Below, piece by piece: positions 18,809 through 27,027 of a stretch of 64,000 nucleotides of DNA (the first letter of the stretch is position 1; each line of letters starts with the position of its first letter). Source of the DNA: Chryseobacterium hagamense (GTDB lineage: Bacteria > Bacteroidota > Bacteroidia > Flavobacteriales > Weeksellaceae). Both the position numbers and the translations under genes were made by a program. The DNA is taken from assembly GCF_007991455.1 (NCBI RefSeq), contig NZ_BJYJ01000010.1:109326-173325 (forward strand). Direction: 5' to 3'. The notes beneath the pieces are model-generated. The model worked only from the letters and a program-made list of their open reading frames with translations, had not been told where the DNA came from and searched no databases.

Positions 18809-19201
18809 ATGGCCGTTTATATCCTGAACAACAGAAAAATCGTCGATCATAGAGGCAAAAGAGCTGATTCTTTTTCCAATGACAGACATTCGATTCCCAA
18901 TTTCAGAATTGCCGGACGCGACTTCGAGGATTACCAGGAAACTCCCGAAGCGGCAAGAAAGAAAAAAGATGATACCAACCGGAATATTTTAAAGCCTGCC
19001 CCTTTCCCAGAAGATGATCTTCTGGGTACCCTTAATATGAAGCCGGTAACCATTAGGGATATCTATACAGCTCCAATGGTACAGAATAACATTTTCCAGA
19101 ACTTAAACGGAATGGACCGGAATCTTATCACCAATCGAACAAAAAACAACAAAAAAAACATTCACAACCATTTATTAGTCAAAGCATTGATTAAAACATA
19201 A
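18809..19201 (+). CDS. Hypothetical protein
   Basis: A 130-residue hydrophilic protein I cannot place. The N-terminal 45 residues (MAVYILNNRKIVDH, then NFRIAGRDFEDYQ) look structured, while the C-terminal third is Asn/Lys-rich and low in complexity (NRTKNNKKNIHNH) and could be a decayed or frameshifted end. No signal peptide or membrane segment. It is divergent from glnS; a 7-of-8 box TATTTTTA at 18758-18765 could be its promoter. It may be a remnant of a longer gene; I rate it as a probable but unproven gene. Confidence 0.5.
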   Translation: MAVYILNNRKIVDHRGKRADSFSNDRHSIPNFRIAGRDFEDYQETPEAARKKKDDTNRNILKPAPFPEDDLLGTLNMKPVTIRDIYTAPMVQNNIFQNLNGMDRNLITNRTKNNKKNIHNHLLVKALIKT

Positions 19202-19542
19202 ACATATCACACTTTGTTGAAAAATTGTGGTAGTACAGTCTGGCATAGAGATTGTAAACTCATTATCATAAATCGGGGAAATATAAACTTATATCATGGA
19301 AAAAGTTAGAACCAAGCTCTCTGTATTTTTAGAATACATTAAAAAGGCAATTTTCGTAAAAGACGTTATTTAATAAAGCGTATCAGATCTAAAACACAAA
19401 AAGACTTGCATCATCAGCCTTCAGGATAATTAATAGATTCTGTTAAATATATTTTTTAATATCTGTTAATTATGCTGAATTTCTTGCGTGTCTCTGAAAA
19501 GATTTTCATATTTACATAACCAACCAAATAAATCAATGTTTT
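19202..19542. other. Intergenic region upstream of a bacteriocin-like peptide, with a possible micro-ORF
   Basis: 341 AT-rich bases. One short reading frame at 19296-19373 (ATG to TAA) would encode 25 residues, MEKVRTKLSVFLEYIKKAI then FVKDVI, amphipathic and lysine-rich; it may be a leader-like peptide or chance. A weak promoter for the next gene could be TTG at 19484-19486 with TATTTACA at 19509-19516. Confidence 0.35.
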
Positions 19543-19710
19543 ATGAAAAATCTAAAAAAAATCAAGAGAGAGGAATTAAAAGCGATCAAAGGAGGAAAGC
19601 CTCCCTTGGGATGTAACAGCTGGAACCCAGCGGCGATGTGCTGCAGATCATGGGCTCCCGACTACTGCGGCCAGCAGACCTGTCCGGATTCACCCGCACC
19701 AGCCTGCTAG
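19543..19710 (+). CDS. Bacteriocin-like peptide with double-glycine leader and six-cysteine core
   Basis: A 55-residue gene too short for routine gene calling. The leader MKNLKKIKREELKAIKGG (residues 1-18) matches the Bacteroidota form of the double-glycine leader (LKxIxGG), recognised and cut after GG by peptidase-containing ABC transporters. The predicted 37-residue core is rich in Pro, Trp and Cys, with cysteines at 24, 33, 34, 42, 47 and 55, enough for three disulfides. I recall Chryseobacterium-group proteins annotated as bacteriocin-like that share this leader type. No transporter, modification enzyme or immunity gene is next to it, so export must rely on a distant C39-type transporter. 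It ends 13 bases before the convergent menC stop. Role as antimicrobial or signalling peptide is inference. Confidence 0.72.
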   Translation: MKNLKKIKREELKAIKGGKPPLGCNSWNPAAMCCRSWAPDYCGQQTCPDSPAPAC

Positions 19711-19723
19711 CAGAGTATAAAGC

Positions 19724-20728
19724 TTATATTTTAAACCATAATGATTCGCCCTGCAAGTCAAGATGGGTCTCGAAATTATTAACGAATAAAGCTCCGGTTC
19801 CCAATCCTTGCGGCATCGGGCTTTTTTTTGTAAAAGTATACTGGGCGATGGCATTCAGCCCGATATTGCTTTCCAGCGCAGAAGTTATCCACCACCCGAT
19901 ATTTTGTTGTTCTGCAAGAGAAATCCATTCATCGGAACCGGCAAATCCTCCCACCAGCGCGGGCTTCAGAATAATATACTGTGGCTTTATGGCTTCCAGA
20001 AGTTTGATCTTTTCATGAAAATCCGTAATTCCGATCAGTTCTTCATCCAGAGCTATTGGCGTAGGCGTTCCGGAACAAAGCTCGGCCATATCGGACCAAT
20101 GTCCGGCTTTGACCGGCTGTTCGATAGAATGAATCTGCAAATCTGCCAGCTGCTGAAGGACGGTTTTCGCTTCATCTTTGGTAAATCCTCCATTGGCATC
20201 CACCCGCAACTCCAGCACCTCTTTTGAGAATTTCTGTCTCAGGGCTTTTAAAATTTCATGTTCAGATTCCCAATTGACACCGATCTTTAATTTGATGCAG
20301 TGAAATCCCTGATCCAGCTTATCACGGATCTGTTCCTCCATATAATCAATGCTGCCCATCCAGATCAGTCCGTTGATGGTAACCGGTACTGTACCGTCTG
20401 TAAATTCACTGGGGAAATAGAGATTTTCCCCATGCTCTAAATTCAGCTTGGCCTGTTCATACCCGAACCAGATCGATGGGAAGCTGATCAGATGCTCTTT
20501 TAGAAATTCAGGATCTTTCTGAATGTTTTTGCAAAGCCATTGCAGCTTTTCTTCGTAATCCGGGCGGTCGTCAAAGCTCAGTCCCCTGAAAACAGCGCAT
20601 TCTCCAACTCCCGTTTTCCCGTTTTCGGAAATTTCCAGGATGAAGGTTTCCTTTTCACGCAAAACGCCGCGAGATGTTCCACTCGGGCGTTTGAATTCCA
20701 ATAAATACCTGAAATATTCTGCTTTCAT
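19724..20728 (-). CDS. menC: o-Succinylbenzoate synthase (or dipeptide-epimerase-like enolase superfamily enzyme)
   Basis: A 334-residue enolase-superfamily enzyme. The muconate-lactonising-enzyme catalytic set is visible: KLK (Lys146, Lys148), metal ligands Asp177 (RVDANGG), Glu203 (SIEQP) and Asp228 (ALDEE), and general base Lys255 (ILKP). This arrangement, the short N-terminal cap and the length fit MenC, which dehydrates SHCHC to o-succinylbenzoate in menaquinone synthesis, the respiratory quinone of Bacteroidota. Its ATG overlaps the fbp stop by one base, so the two are co-translated. A dipeptide epimerase function cannot be fully excluded from sequence alone. Confidence 0.82.
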   Translation of the reverse strand: MKAEYFRYLLEFKRPSGTSRGVLREKETFILEISENGKTGVGECAVFRGLSFDDRPDYEEKLQWLCKNIQKDPEFLKEHLISFPSIWFGYEQAKLNLEHGENLYFPSEFTDGTVPVTINGLIWMGSIDYMEEQIRDKLDQGFHCIKLKIGVNWESEHEILKALRQKFSKEVLELRVDANGGFTKDEAKTVLQQLADLQIHSIEQPVKAGHWSDMAELCSGTPTPIALDEELIGITDFHEKIKLLEAIKPQYIILKPALVGGFAGSDEWISLAEQQNIGWWITSALESNIGLNAIAQYTFTKKSPMPQGLGTGALFVNNFETHLDLQGESLWFKI

Positions 20729-21744
20729 TATTTTACACTGTCGATTCTCATAAATTCTTCCGCTTTTTCCACCATATCGATGCTTCCGCAGAAAAAAGGA
20801 ATCCGCTGATGCAGTTCGGTCGGTTCAATTTCCAGGATTCTTCTGAAACCGTCGGTTGCTTTTCCTCCTGCCTGCTCGGTAATAAAAGCTACAGGGTTGC
20901 ATTCGTACAGCAGCCTCAATTTTCCGTTAGGCGCCTGCGAATAGGATGGATAAATGTAGATTCCGCCTTTCAGCATATTCCTGTGGAAATCGGCAACAAG
21001 CGAACCGATATACCTCGAAGTATACGGACGGTCTCCTTCTTCCATCTGGCAATATTTAAGGTAATTTTTTACACCCTGGGGAAATTTAATGTAGTTTCCT
21101 TCATTGATGGAATAAATCTTTCCCGTTCTCGGAAAAGTCATGTTCGGATGTGAAAGGTAATAGGTTCCCAGAGAAGGATCCAGCGTAAACCCGTTTACCC
21201 CGTTTCCTGTGGTATAAACGATCATGGTGGATGAACCGTAGATAATATAACCTGCCGCAATCTGGTTGACCCCTTTCTGCAGGAAGTCTTCCAGCTGTAC
21301 CGGCGTTCCCGGTTCCGTCACTCTTCTGTAAATAGAAAAAATGGTTCCTACCGAAACGTTCACATCAATATTTGAAGACCCGTCCAAAGGGTCGATGAGC
21401 ACTACATATTTGCTTAAGTGCCCGTTTTCGCCGCATTTGATATCGATAAAATCATCATTTTCTTCGGAAGCGATTCCGCAGACAACCTCCCGCTGGGACA
21501 GAGCCGTAATAAAAATTTCATTGGCGATCACATCCAGTTTCTGCTGCTCCTCCCCCTGAATATTCTGGTTGCCGGCCGCCCCTGCAATATCTACGATTCC
21601 TGCTTTGTTTACCTCTCTGTTTACCACTTTTGAAGCCAGCCTTATCGCGCTCAGCAGGCGGGAAAATTCTCCGGTGGAATACTGGAAATCATCCTGCCTT
21701 TCGATAAGGAATTCTCCTAAAGTCTGTAATGGTTGCTGTGACAT
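20728..21744 (-). CDS. fbp: Class 1 fructose-1,6-bisphosphatase
   Basis: A 338-residue class 1 FBPase, the gluconeogenic enzyme that hydrolyses fructose-1,6-bisphosphate to fructose-6-phosphate. The signature [20 protein letters not shown] (metal-binding Asp residues and catalytic loop) is intact, as are the substrate-site region [37 protein letters not shown] (key residues Tyr, Lys, Arg, Glu) and an early Glu-rich metal site (ASEENDD). Length is standard. It is the first gene of a two-gene unit with menC. No exact TAnnTTTG is visible upstream. Confidence 0.95.
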   Translation of the reverse strand: MSQQPLQTLGEFLIERQDDFQYSTGEFSRLLSAIRLASKVVNREVNKAGIVDIAGAAGNQNIQGEEQQKLDVIANEIFITALSQREVVCGIASEENDDFIDIKCGENGHLSKYVVLIDPLDGSSNIDVNVSVGTIFSIYRRVTEPGTPVQLEDFLQKGVNQIAAGYIIYGSSTMIVYTTGNGVNGFTLDPSLGTYYLSHPNMTFPRTGKIYSINEGNYIKFPQGVKNYLKYCQMEEGDRPYTSRYIGSLVADFHRNMLKGGIYIYPSYSQAPNGKLRLLYECNPVAFITEQAGGKATDGFRRILEIEPTELHQRIPFFCGSIDMVEKAEEFMRIDSVK

Positions 21745-22251
21745 ATTTTTCTTTTTACGATTTCCTCAAATTTCGTAAAATTTATTACAATGTAAAAGAA
21801 TTATTAACAAAAGCCCTTAACCCGCTGTACATAAACCAGATACCTGTTTAAATCACTTTAAAAAACAGGACTTATCATAAAAAAACACTCCCTTTTCATA
21901 CAGACGCCGGGTAGATCCGGCGTTATTGTTCACATTAATTTAAATTTCCCTTCTTCAACAAATCTACCGGATATAATACCCAATTGGTATAAAAGAAATC
22001 CCGGCGATCAGTAGCGGGGAATTTCCATCTGTAAAGACCTCCGGCAATGATATTGAGTGGAATACCGATCCTCTTTCCGTTTCTGTTTTACGGCTTTTTC
22101 AGATGGCAGCTTTGAATTTGCATTGATTTTAATAAAATCTTAAGCCGGTGAAATTCATGGGCTATTTCATATCTCGTTGTAAATTTATAATTTTGAGCCC
22201 CGTAAAATATTCCCGTAATTTTTATCTAACAATTTTATTATTAACAAATTA
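21745..22251. other. Divergent intergenic region between fbp and lysC
   Basis: 507 bases without a gene. A GC-rich hairpin ACGCCGG (21904-21910) / CCGGCGT (21917-21923) stands out in AT-rich surroundings; it is not followed by a clean T run on either strand, so it could be a weak terminator, a regulatory hairpin or a repeat relic. The lysC -7 box lies at 22188-22195. Confidence 0.5.
22188..22195 (+). promoter_or_regulatory. Candidate -7 box (TAATTTTG) of lysC
   Basis: Exact TAnnTTTG match 56 bases before the lysC ATG; the -33 TTG is not at the expected distance. Confidence 0.45.
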
Positions 22252-23490
22252 ATGAAAATTTTCAAGTTTGGTGGAGCATCAGTAAAGGATGCTGAAAGCG
22301 TAAAGAACGTCTCTATGGTTTTACAAAGCCAGGGATTTGCCAAATGTCTGCTGGTTATTTCAGCGATGGGCAAGACGACGAATGAACTGGAAAAAGTGGT
22401 GGAACTTTATTTCAGTAAGGATAACTATCAAACGGAAATTGAAAAGATAAAACGGAAACATATTGAAATTGCGGAAGGCTTATTTCCGGAAAACCATGCC
22501 GTTTTTGCGGAAATCAATTTATTTTTTGATGATATAGATTCTTTCCTGCGCAGAAACAAGTCTCCGAATTATAATTTCGTTTACGACCAGGTCGTAAGCT
22601 GCGGGGAAATGATTTCCACAAAGATTTTAAGCGAATACCTGAACGAAATACAGTTTACCAACCAGTGGCTGGATGCACGGGATTATGTAAAAACCGACAA
22701 TTCATACCGCGAAGGGGTTGTAGACTGGACCCGGACAGAGGAATTCATTTCAAGCTTAAATAAAGAAATATGCTACGTTACCCAGGGATTTATCGGATCG
22801 GATGAAAATAATTTCACCGTTACCCTTGGAAGAGAAGGTTCCGATTATTCGGCTGCCATTTTCGCCTATTGCCTGAATGCAGAAGCAATGACGATCTGGA
22901 AAGACGTACCGGGCGTAATGACGGGAGATCCACGAAAATTTAAAGACGTAACCCTGCTTTCCAATATTTCTTATGAAGAGGCTATCGAAATGGCCTACTA
23001 CGGCGCCAGTGTGATCCACCCTAAAACCCTGCAGCCGCTTCAGCAGAAAAACATTCCTTTTTACGTAAAATCTTTTGTAGATCCTGCAAAAGCAGGAACG
23101 AAGGTCGGGGCATCGGAAAAAAACCAAAGCGAAGAATCTTATATCCTGAAAGAAAACCAGACCCTGCTTAAAATTTCCACACGGGACTTTTCATTTATTG
23201 CAGAAGACCACATGAGCTTGATTTTCGGATATTTATCCAAATATAAGATCAAGGTTTCCCTGATGCAGAATTCGGCTATTTCACTGGCTTTGTGCCTGGA
23301 AGACAAATTCAACCAGGTGGATGAACTGAATGAAGAATTGCAGAAATCATTTGAAACGGAAATCGTAAAAAACGTATCTTTATTCACCGTAAGGAATGCT
23401 AAAATAGAGAACATAGATCAATTTTACCAGGAAAAAAGTGTATTATTGGAGCAGATTTCCAAGAATACGCTTCAAATGGTAACACAATAA
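22252..23490 (+). CDS. lysC: Aspartate kinase
   Basis: A 412-residue monofunctional aspartokinase that phosphorylates aspartate, the first step to lysine, threonine, methionine and diaminopimelate. The N-terminal FKFGGASVKD and the kinase core VTLGREGSDYSAAIFAYCLNAE with DVPGVMTGDP are diagnostic. The C-terminal third holds the ACT regulatory region (LKISTRDFSFIAEDHMSLIFGYLSKYKIKVSLMQNSAISLALCLED), so feedback inhibition by lysine or threonine is likely. It is shorter than fused ThrA enzymes and has no homoserine dehydrogenase domain. The acyltransferase gene starts 22 bases downstream. Confidence 0.93.
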   Translation: MKIFKFGGASVKDAESVKNVSMVLQSQGFAKCLLVISAMGKTTNELEKVVELYFSKDNYQTEIEKIKRKHIEIAEGLFPENHAVFAEINLFFDDIDSFLRRNKSPNYNFVYDQVVSCGEMISTKILSEYLNEIQFTNQWLDARDYVKTDNSYREGVVDWTRTEEFISSLNKEICYVTQGFIGSDENNFTVTLGREGSDYSAAIFAYCLNAEAMTIWKDVPGVMTGDPRKFKDVTLLSNISYEEAIEMAYYGASVIHPKTLQPLQQKNIPFYVKSFVDPAKAGTKVGASEKNQSEESYILKENQTLLKISTRDFSFIAEDHMSLIFGYLSKYKIKVSLMQNSAISLALCLEDKFNQVDELNEELQKSFETEIVKNVSLFTVRNAKIENIDQFYQEKSVLLEQISKNTLQMVTQ

Positions 23491-23512
23491 AACTAATTGC
23501 GACTAAACACAC

Positions 23513-25354
23513 ATGAGTTTAATTTCGAAAAACGATTTAATTAAAGCTTCCGGCTTACATAAAATAGGATTTCTGAAAAATCCTGTAGCTTCTGCTGTCA
23601 TGAGCATTGCCAAGATCAATGAAGTAAATAAACTATACGACAAACTGAAAGATAAGGAAGGTAAAGACTTTTTCGACTCATTTGTAAGGGAACGCAATCT
23701 GAGCTATATCGCCTTTGAAGAGGATCTGGCTAAAATCCCGAAAACGGGGCCGTTTATTCTGGTTTCCAACCATCCGCTGGGTGCGATCGACGGCATTCTG
23801 ATGTGCAAAATCTTATCTGAAGTGCGCCCGGATTTTAAAGTGATGGGGAATTTCCTGCTGGAAAAGATCAAGCCGATGGAACCGTACGTGATTTCCGTTA
23901 ATCCCTTTGAAGGCAGGAAAGGAGCATACAGCAGCTCTTCCGGGATGCGGGAAACTTTGAAGCATCTTCAGAACGGAGGCTGTGTAGGGATCTTCCCGGC
24001 GGGGGAAGTCTCCAACAAAAACAATCCGTATGGCGAAATACTGGATAAAGACTGGGAAAAACCCGCCCTGAAACTGATCCGAATGGCCAAGGTACCGGTG
24101 GTTCCTATGTATTTCCATGCGAAGAACAGCCGGATATTTTATCAGGTAGCCAAGCTCCATCCCAATTTACAGACCGTCATGCTTCCAGCGGAGATGATGA
24201 AAGACCGGGAAAAACCGATCAGGATCAGGATCGGAAAACCGATCACGGTAAAAGCCATGGATGACATGGAGACGACCGAGGAACTGGGTGAATACCTGAA
24301 ACGTAAGGTGTATATGATGCAGTCTTATTACGAAAAGAGGAAATCTCTGGCGCAAAGCATCAATCTTAAAAACTTATCGGTAAAATTCCCTTTGCTAAGG
24401 GAAGAGAATATTGTTCAGAATATCATTGACGAAACACCGAGAGAAGATATTTTAAAGGATATTTCCAAACTGAAAGGGACGGATAAAATGTTTTTCAGTA
24501 ACGGGAATTACGAAGTTTACTTTACCACCTATGAGGAAATCCCTTCGATCATGCGGGAAATCGGACGTCAGCGTGAACTGACTTTCCGGGCCGTGGGTGA
24601 AGGCAGCAACCTTCCTTTCGACCTGGATGAATACGATAAGCATTACCATCACCTTTTCCTCTGGGACAGTGCTGCGGAAAAGCTTGTGGGAGCCTACCGG
24701 ATGGCTTTGGGTAAGGAAGTGATGAAGAAGTCCGGAATACGCGGGTTTTACACCAGTTCGCTGTTTGAATTTGAGCAGGACATCCACCCTTTCTTCAAAA
24801 AGGTAATCGAAATGGGCCGGGCCTACATCTGCCAGGAATACCAGCAGAAGCCGCTTCCTCTTTTCCTTTTATGGCGGGGGATCGTACACGTCTGCCTGAG
24901 GAATCCGGATCATAAATTCCTGATGGGCGGCGTAAGTATTTCCAATAAATTTTCAGAATTCTCGAAATCACTGATGATCGAATTTATGCGTTCGAATTAT
25001 TATGATTCCGCTGTGGCACAGTATATCACGCCGAGAAATGAATATAAGGTAAAACTCAGAGACCGGGACAAGCATCTGTTTTTTGAAGAAATGGAATCTG
25101 ATTTAAACAAGCTGGATAAAATTATCGACGACCTTGAACCGGAGCTGAGACTGCCTGTTTTAATAAAGAAATATATCAAGCAGAATGCAAAAGTAATTGC
25201 CTTTAATGTGGATCCCAACTTCAATGATGCGATTGACGGGCTGATGTACATCCGGATCAGCGATCTTCCTGAAAGCACAATAAAGCCGGTACTCGAAGAA
25301 ATGAGCGAGCAGATCCGCAGGGAACAGGAAAATAATCCGGTTGAAAATCAGTAG
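23513..25354 (+). CDS. Bifunctional acyltransferase: PlsC-like plus OlsB/GNAT-like (OlsF-like)
   Basis: A 613-residue two-domain acyltransferase. Residues about 60-280 form a PlsC-type glycerolipid O-acyltransferase: SNHPLGAIDG gives a His/Asp pair with one more residue between them than the usual HX4D, and GIFPAGEVSNKN is the conserved FPEG-like block. Residues about 300-540 match the OlsB/hemolysin-like N-acyltransferase fold (ELTFRAVGEGSN, HLFLWDSAAEKLVGAYRM, MGRAYICQEYQ). This order is that of OlsF, described for Serratia and Flavobacterium as making ornithine lipids with one protein. The likely role is synthesis of ornithine or other amino lipids at the inner membrane; amino-acid specificity is not visible. 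Probably co-transcribed with lysC. Confidence 0.82.
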   Translation: MSLISKNDLIKASGLHKIGFLKNPVASAVMSIAKINEVNKLYDKLKDKEGKDFFDSFVRERNLSYIAFEEDLAKIPKTGPFILVSNHPLGAIDGILMCKILSEVRPDFKVMGNFLLEKIKPMEPYVISVNPFEGRKGAYSSSSGMRETLKHLQNGGCVGIFPAGEVSNKNNPYGEILDKDWEKPALKLIRMAKVPVVPMYFHAKNSRIFYQVAKLHPNLQTVMLPAEMMKDREKPIRIRIGKPITVKAMDDMETTEELGEYLKRKVYMMQSYYEKRKSLAQSINLKNLSVKFPLLREENIVQNIIDETPREDILKDISKLKGTDKMFFSNGNYEVYFTTYEEIPSIMREIGRQRELTFRAVGEGSNLPFDLDEYDKHYHHLFLWDSAAEKLVGAYRMALGKEVMKKSGIRGFYTSSLFEFEQDIHPFFKKVIEMGRAYICQEYQQKPLPLFLLWRGIVHVCLRNPDHKFLMGGVSISNKFSEFSKSLMIEFMRSNYYDSAVAQYITPRNEYKVKLRDRDKHLFFEEMESDLNKLDKIIDDLEPELRLPVLIKKYIKQNAKVIAFNVDPNFNDAIDGLMYIRISDLPESTIKPVLEEMSEQIRREQENNPVENQ

Positions 25355-25389
25355 GTTTTAGGTTTTATTAAAAAAAGTAGTGTTAATAC

Positions 25390-25420
25390 TTGCTTCATAT
25401 ACGAAAACTTACTACTTTTG
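25390..25420 (+). promoter_or_regulatory. Promoter of first tRNA-Phe
   Basis: TTG (25390-25392), 20 bases, TACTTTTG (25413-25420): exact consensus. Followed by the tRNA after 30 bases. Confidence 0.85.
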
Positions 25421-25450
25421 CATCACTTTAAAACAACGAAGTACAAGAAT

Positions 25451-25523
25451 GGTTTCTTAGCTCAGTTGGTAGAGCAATGGATTGAAAATCCATGTGTCCC
25501 TGGTTCGATTCCTGGAGAAACCA
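25451..25523 (+). tRNA. tRNA-Phe (anticodon GAA), copy 1
   Basis: Full cloverleaf of 73 bases: acceptor GGTTTCT/AGAAACC, D arm with AGCTCAGTTGGTAGAGC, anticodon stem GGATT/AATCC with GAA at 25484-25486, T arm CCTGG TTCGATT CCTGG. Discriminator A; the CCA end is not encoded. Identical to the copy 191 bases downstream. Confidence 0.97.
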
Positions 25524-25529
25524 CTTAGA

Positions 25530-25560
25530 AAAACCACCTGTCAAAAGGTGGTTTTCTTTT
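25530..25560 (+). terminator. Intrinsic terminator after tRNA-Phe copy 1
   Basis: AAAACCACCT (25530-25539) pairs with AGGTGGTTTT (25546-25555), then CTTTT. Confidence 0.85.
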
Positions 25561-25581
25561 CAAAACTGTTTTAAATAAACC

Positions 25582-25612
25582 TTGCAGGATTTAATAATAA
25601 TTATTATTTTTG
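25582..25612 (+). promoter_or_regulatory. Promoter of second tRNA-Phe
   Basis: TTG (25582-25584), 20 bases, TATTTTTG (25605-25612): exact consensus, with the spacer sequence different from copy 1. Confidence 0.85.
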
Positions 25613-25641
25613 CACCACTTCAGACGAAGTACAAACCAAAC

Positions 25642-25714
25642 GGTTTCTTAGCTCAGTTGGTAGAGCAATGGATTGAAAATCCATGTGTCCCTGGTTCGAT
25701 TCCTGGAGAAACCA
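25642..25714 (+). tRNA. tRNA-Phe (anticodon GAA), copy 2
   Basis: All 73 bases identical to copy 1 (25451-25523). Flanks, promoter spacer and terminator stem differ, so it is a genuine second gene. GAA reads both Phe codons. Confidence 0.97.
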
Positions 25715-25717
25715 CTT

Positions 25718-25744
25718 AAAGTCATCCTTTCCGGGATGACTTTT
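25718..25744 (+). terminator. Intrinsic terminator after tRNA-Phe copy 2
   Basis: AAAGTCATCC (25718-25727) pairs with GGATGACTTT (25734-25743) followed by TTCTGTTTTTT. Confidence 0.85.
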
Positions 25745-25848
25745 CTGTTTTTTCCTGAATTTTTGTTAAATGGTGGTTAATGTAACATCAATCACAATTC
25801 TTTTACCTGAAAATAAGTATCTTCGCTTTTTGAAATTTTATTTGAGAA

Positions 25849-27024
25849 ATGAAGAAGATTATCTCCGGTTTATTTTTGTTTTCTGCGGTAGCCGCATTTT
25901 CCCAGGAAGCCGTCAAGTTCCAGGACCTGCCTTTCAAAGACCTTATTGCCAAAGCAAAAAAAGAAAAGAAGATCGTATTTCTGGATGCCTATACTTCATG
26001 GTGCGGCCCCTGTAAGATGATGGAAAGAAATGTTTTTACCCAGAAAACCGTCGGAGATTATTTCAATGCCAACTTCTTGAATGCGAGATTTGACATGGAA
26101 AAAGGCGAAGGAAGGGATATTGCAGTAAAATACGGCGTACGCTCCTATCCTACTTATCTTTTCCTGAATGGCGACGGCGAGCTGGTTTCGCAGAACTACG
26201 GCTATATGGAACCGGGCATGTTCCTCACCATGGCTCAGGATGTCAATTCCCCGAACAACAAAAAAGGTTCGTTAAAGGAACGTTTTGCCAAAGGCGAAAA
26301 AGATCCTGAATTCCTGATCAATATTATGAAGCTGAATTCGTCTTCGGATTATCCTTTTGCCAAACAGGCTTCTGAAAGGTATTTTGAAAACAGGAAAAAA
26401 ACGGAGGAATTCACAAAAGATGATGTCGGGTTGCTCTTATATTTCCTGAAATCGACCGAAGATAAAAATTATAAGACTTTCATTGAAAGGAAAACGGAGA
26501 TCATCAAATTTCTACCTGAAGAAACTTATAAAGAGTTTGATAACCAGATCAAATTGGGGAAAATCGTGGAACAATCCATTGATCCGCAAAGCAGAAAGAT
26601 CAACGACGATGATTTCATGAAAAATGCAGAACCTCTGGTCGGAAAGCATGATGCGGAGATAAAGCTCAACCAGACCAAACTAAGTTATTACGAGCAGAAC
26701 GCCGATTTCCCGGAGTACGAAAAAGCAGCCCTGGCCTACTACAAAAATTCAGAAGCTTTTGAACCCAACGAACTTTTAAAAGCCGCCTGGCTGTTTTCAG
26801 AGCACATTAAAACCCCGTCTTCCCTGAAGAAAGCAGCGGAATGGGCCGAAAAATCCGTGATGAGAAGCGAAACGTCCGAAAACACTTATATCCTTGCCAA
26901 ACTTTATTTTTTAACGGGAAATAAAGAAATGGCAAAGACCTATGCAGAAATGTCTAAAAACATAGCCAGCCAATCCCAAAAAGATTCTGCTTTAGCTGAT
27001 GAGTTACTGAAACAATTGAAATAA
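25849..27024 (+). CDS. Exported thioredoxin-fold protein
   Basis: A 391-residue protein with a signal peptide (MKKIISGLFLFSAVAAFS-Q) and an N-terminal thioredoxin fold (about 20-135) carrying the redox pair W51-C-G-P-C55 and cis-Pro in RSYPTYLF. The C-terminal two thirds are helical and TPR-like (EAFEPNELLKAAWLFSEHI, NTYILAKLYFLTGNKEMAKTYAEM), a common arrangement in Bacteroidota periplasmic thioredoxin-like proteins. It should act as an oxidoreductase on exported proteins. First gene of a tight three-gene unit (next starts 3 bases after the stop). Confidence 0.85.
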   Translation: MKKIISGLFLFSAVAAFSQEAVKFQDLPFKDLIAKAKKEKKIVFLDAYTSWCGPCKMMERNVFTQKTVGDYFNANFLNARFDMEKGEGRDIAVKYGVRSYPTYLFLNGDGELVSQNYGYMEPGMFLTMAQDVNSPNNKKGSLKERFAKGEKDPEFLINIMKLNSSSDYPFAKQASERYFENRKKTEEFTKDDVGLLLYFLKSTEDKNYKTFIERKTEIIKFLPEETYKEFDNQIKLGKIVEQSIDPQSRKINDDDFMKNAEPLVGKHDAEIKLNQTKLSYYEQNADFPEYEKAALAYYKNSEAFEPNELLKAAWLFSEHIKTPSSLKKAAEWAEKSVMRSETSENTYILAKLYFLTGNKEMAKTYAEMSKNIASQSQKDSALADELLKQLK

Positions 27025-27027
27025 CAA

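Noticed and set aside
21904..21923. GC-rich hairpin as terminator of fbp or lysC
   Set aside because: It lies upstream of both divergent genes and lacks a T-run, so it cannot be their terminator; kept only as an unexplained hairpin.
25451..25714. Duplicated tRNA as an assembly artefact
   Set aside because: Promoter spacers, linkers and terminator stems differ between the two copies, so both are real.
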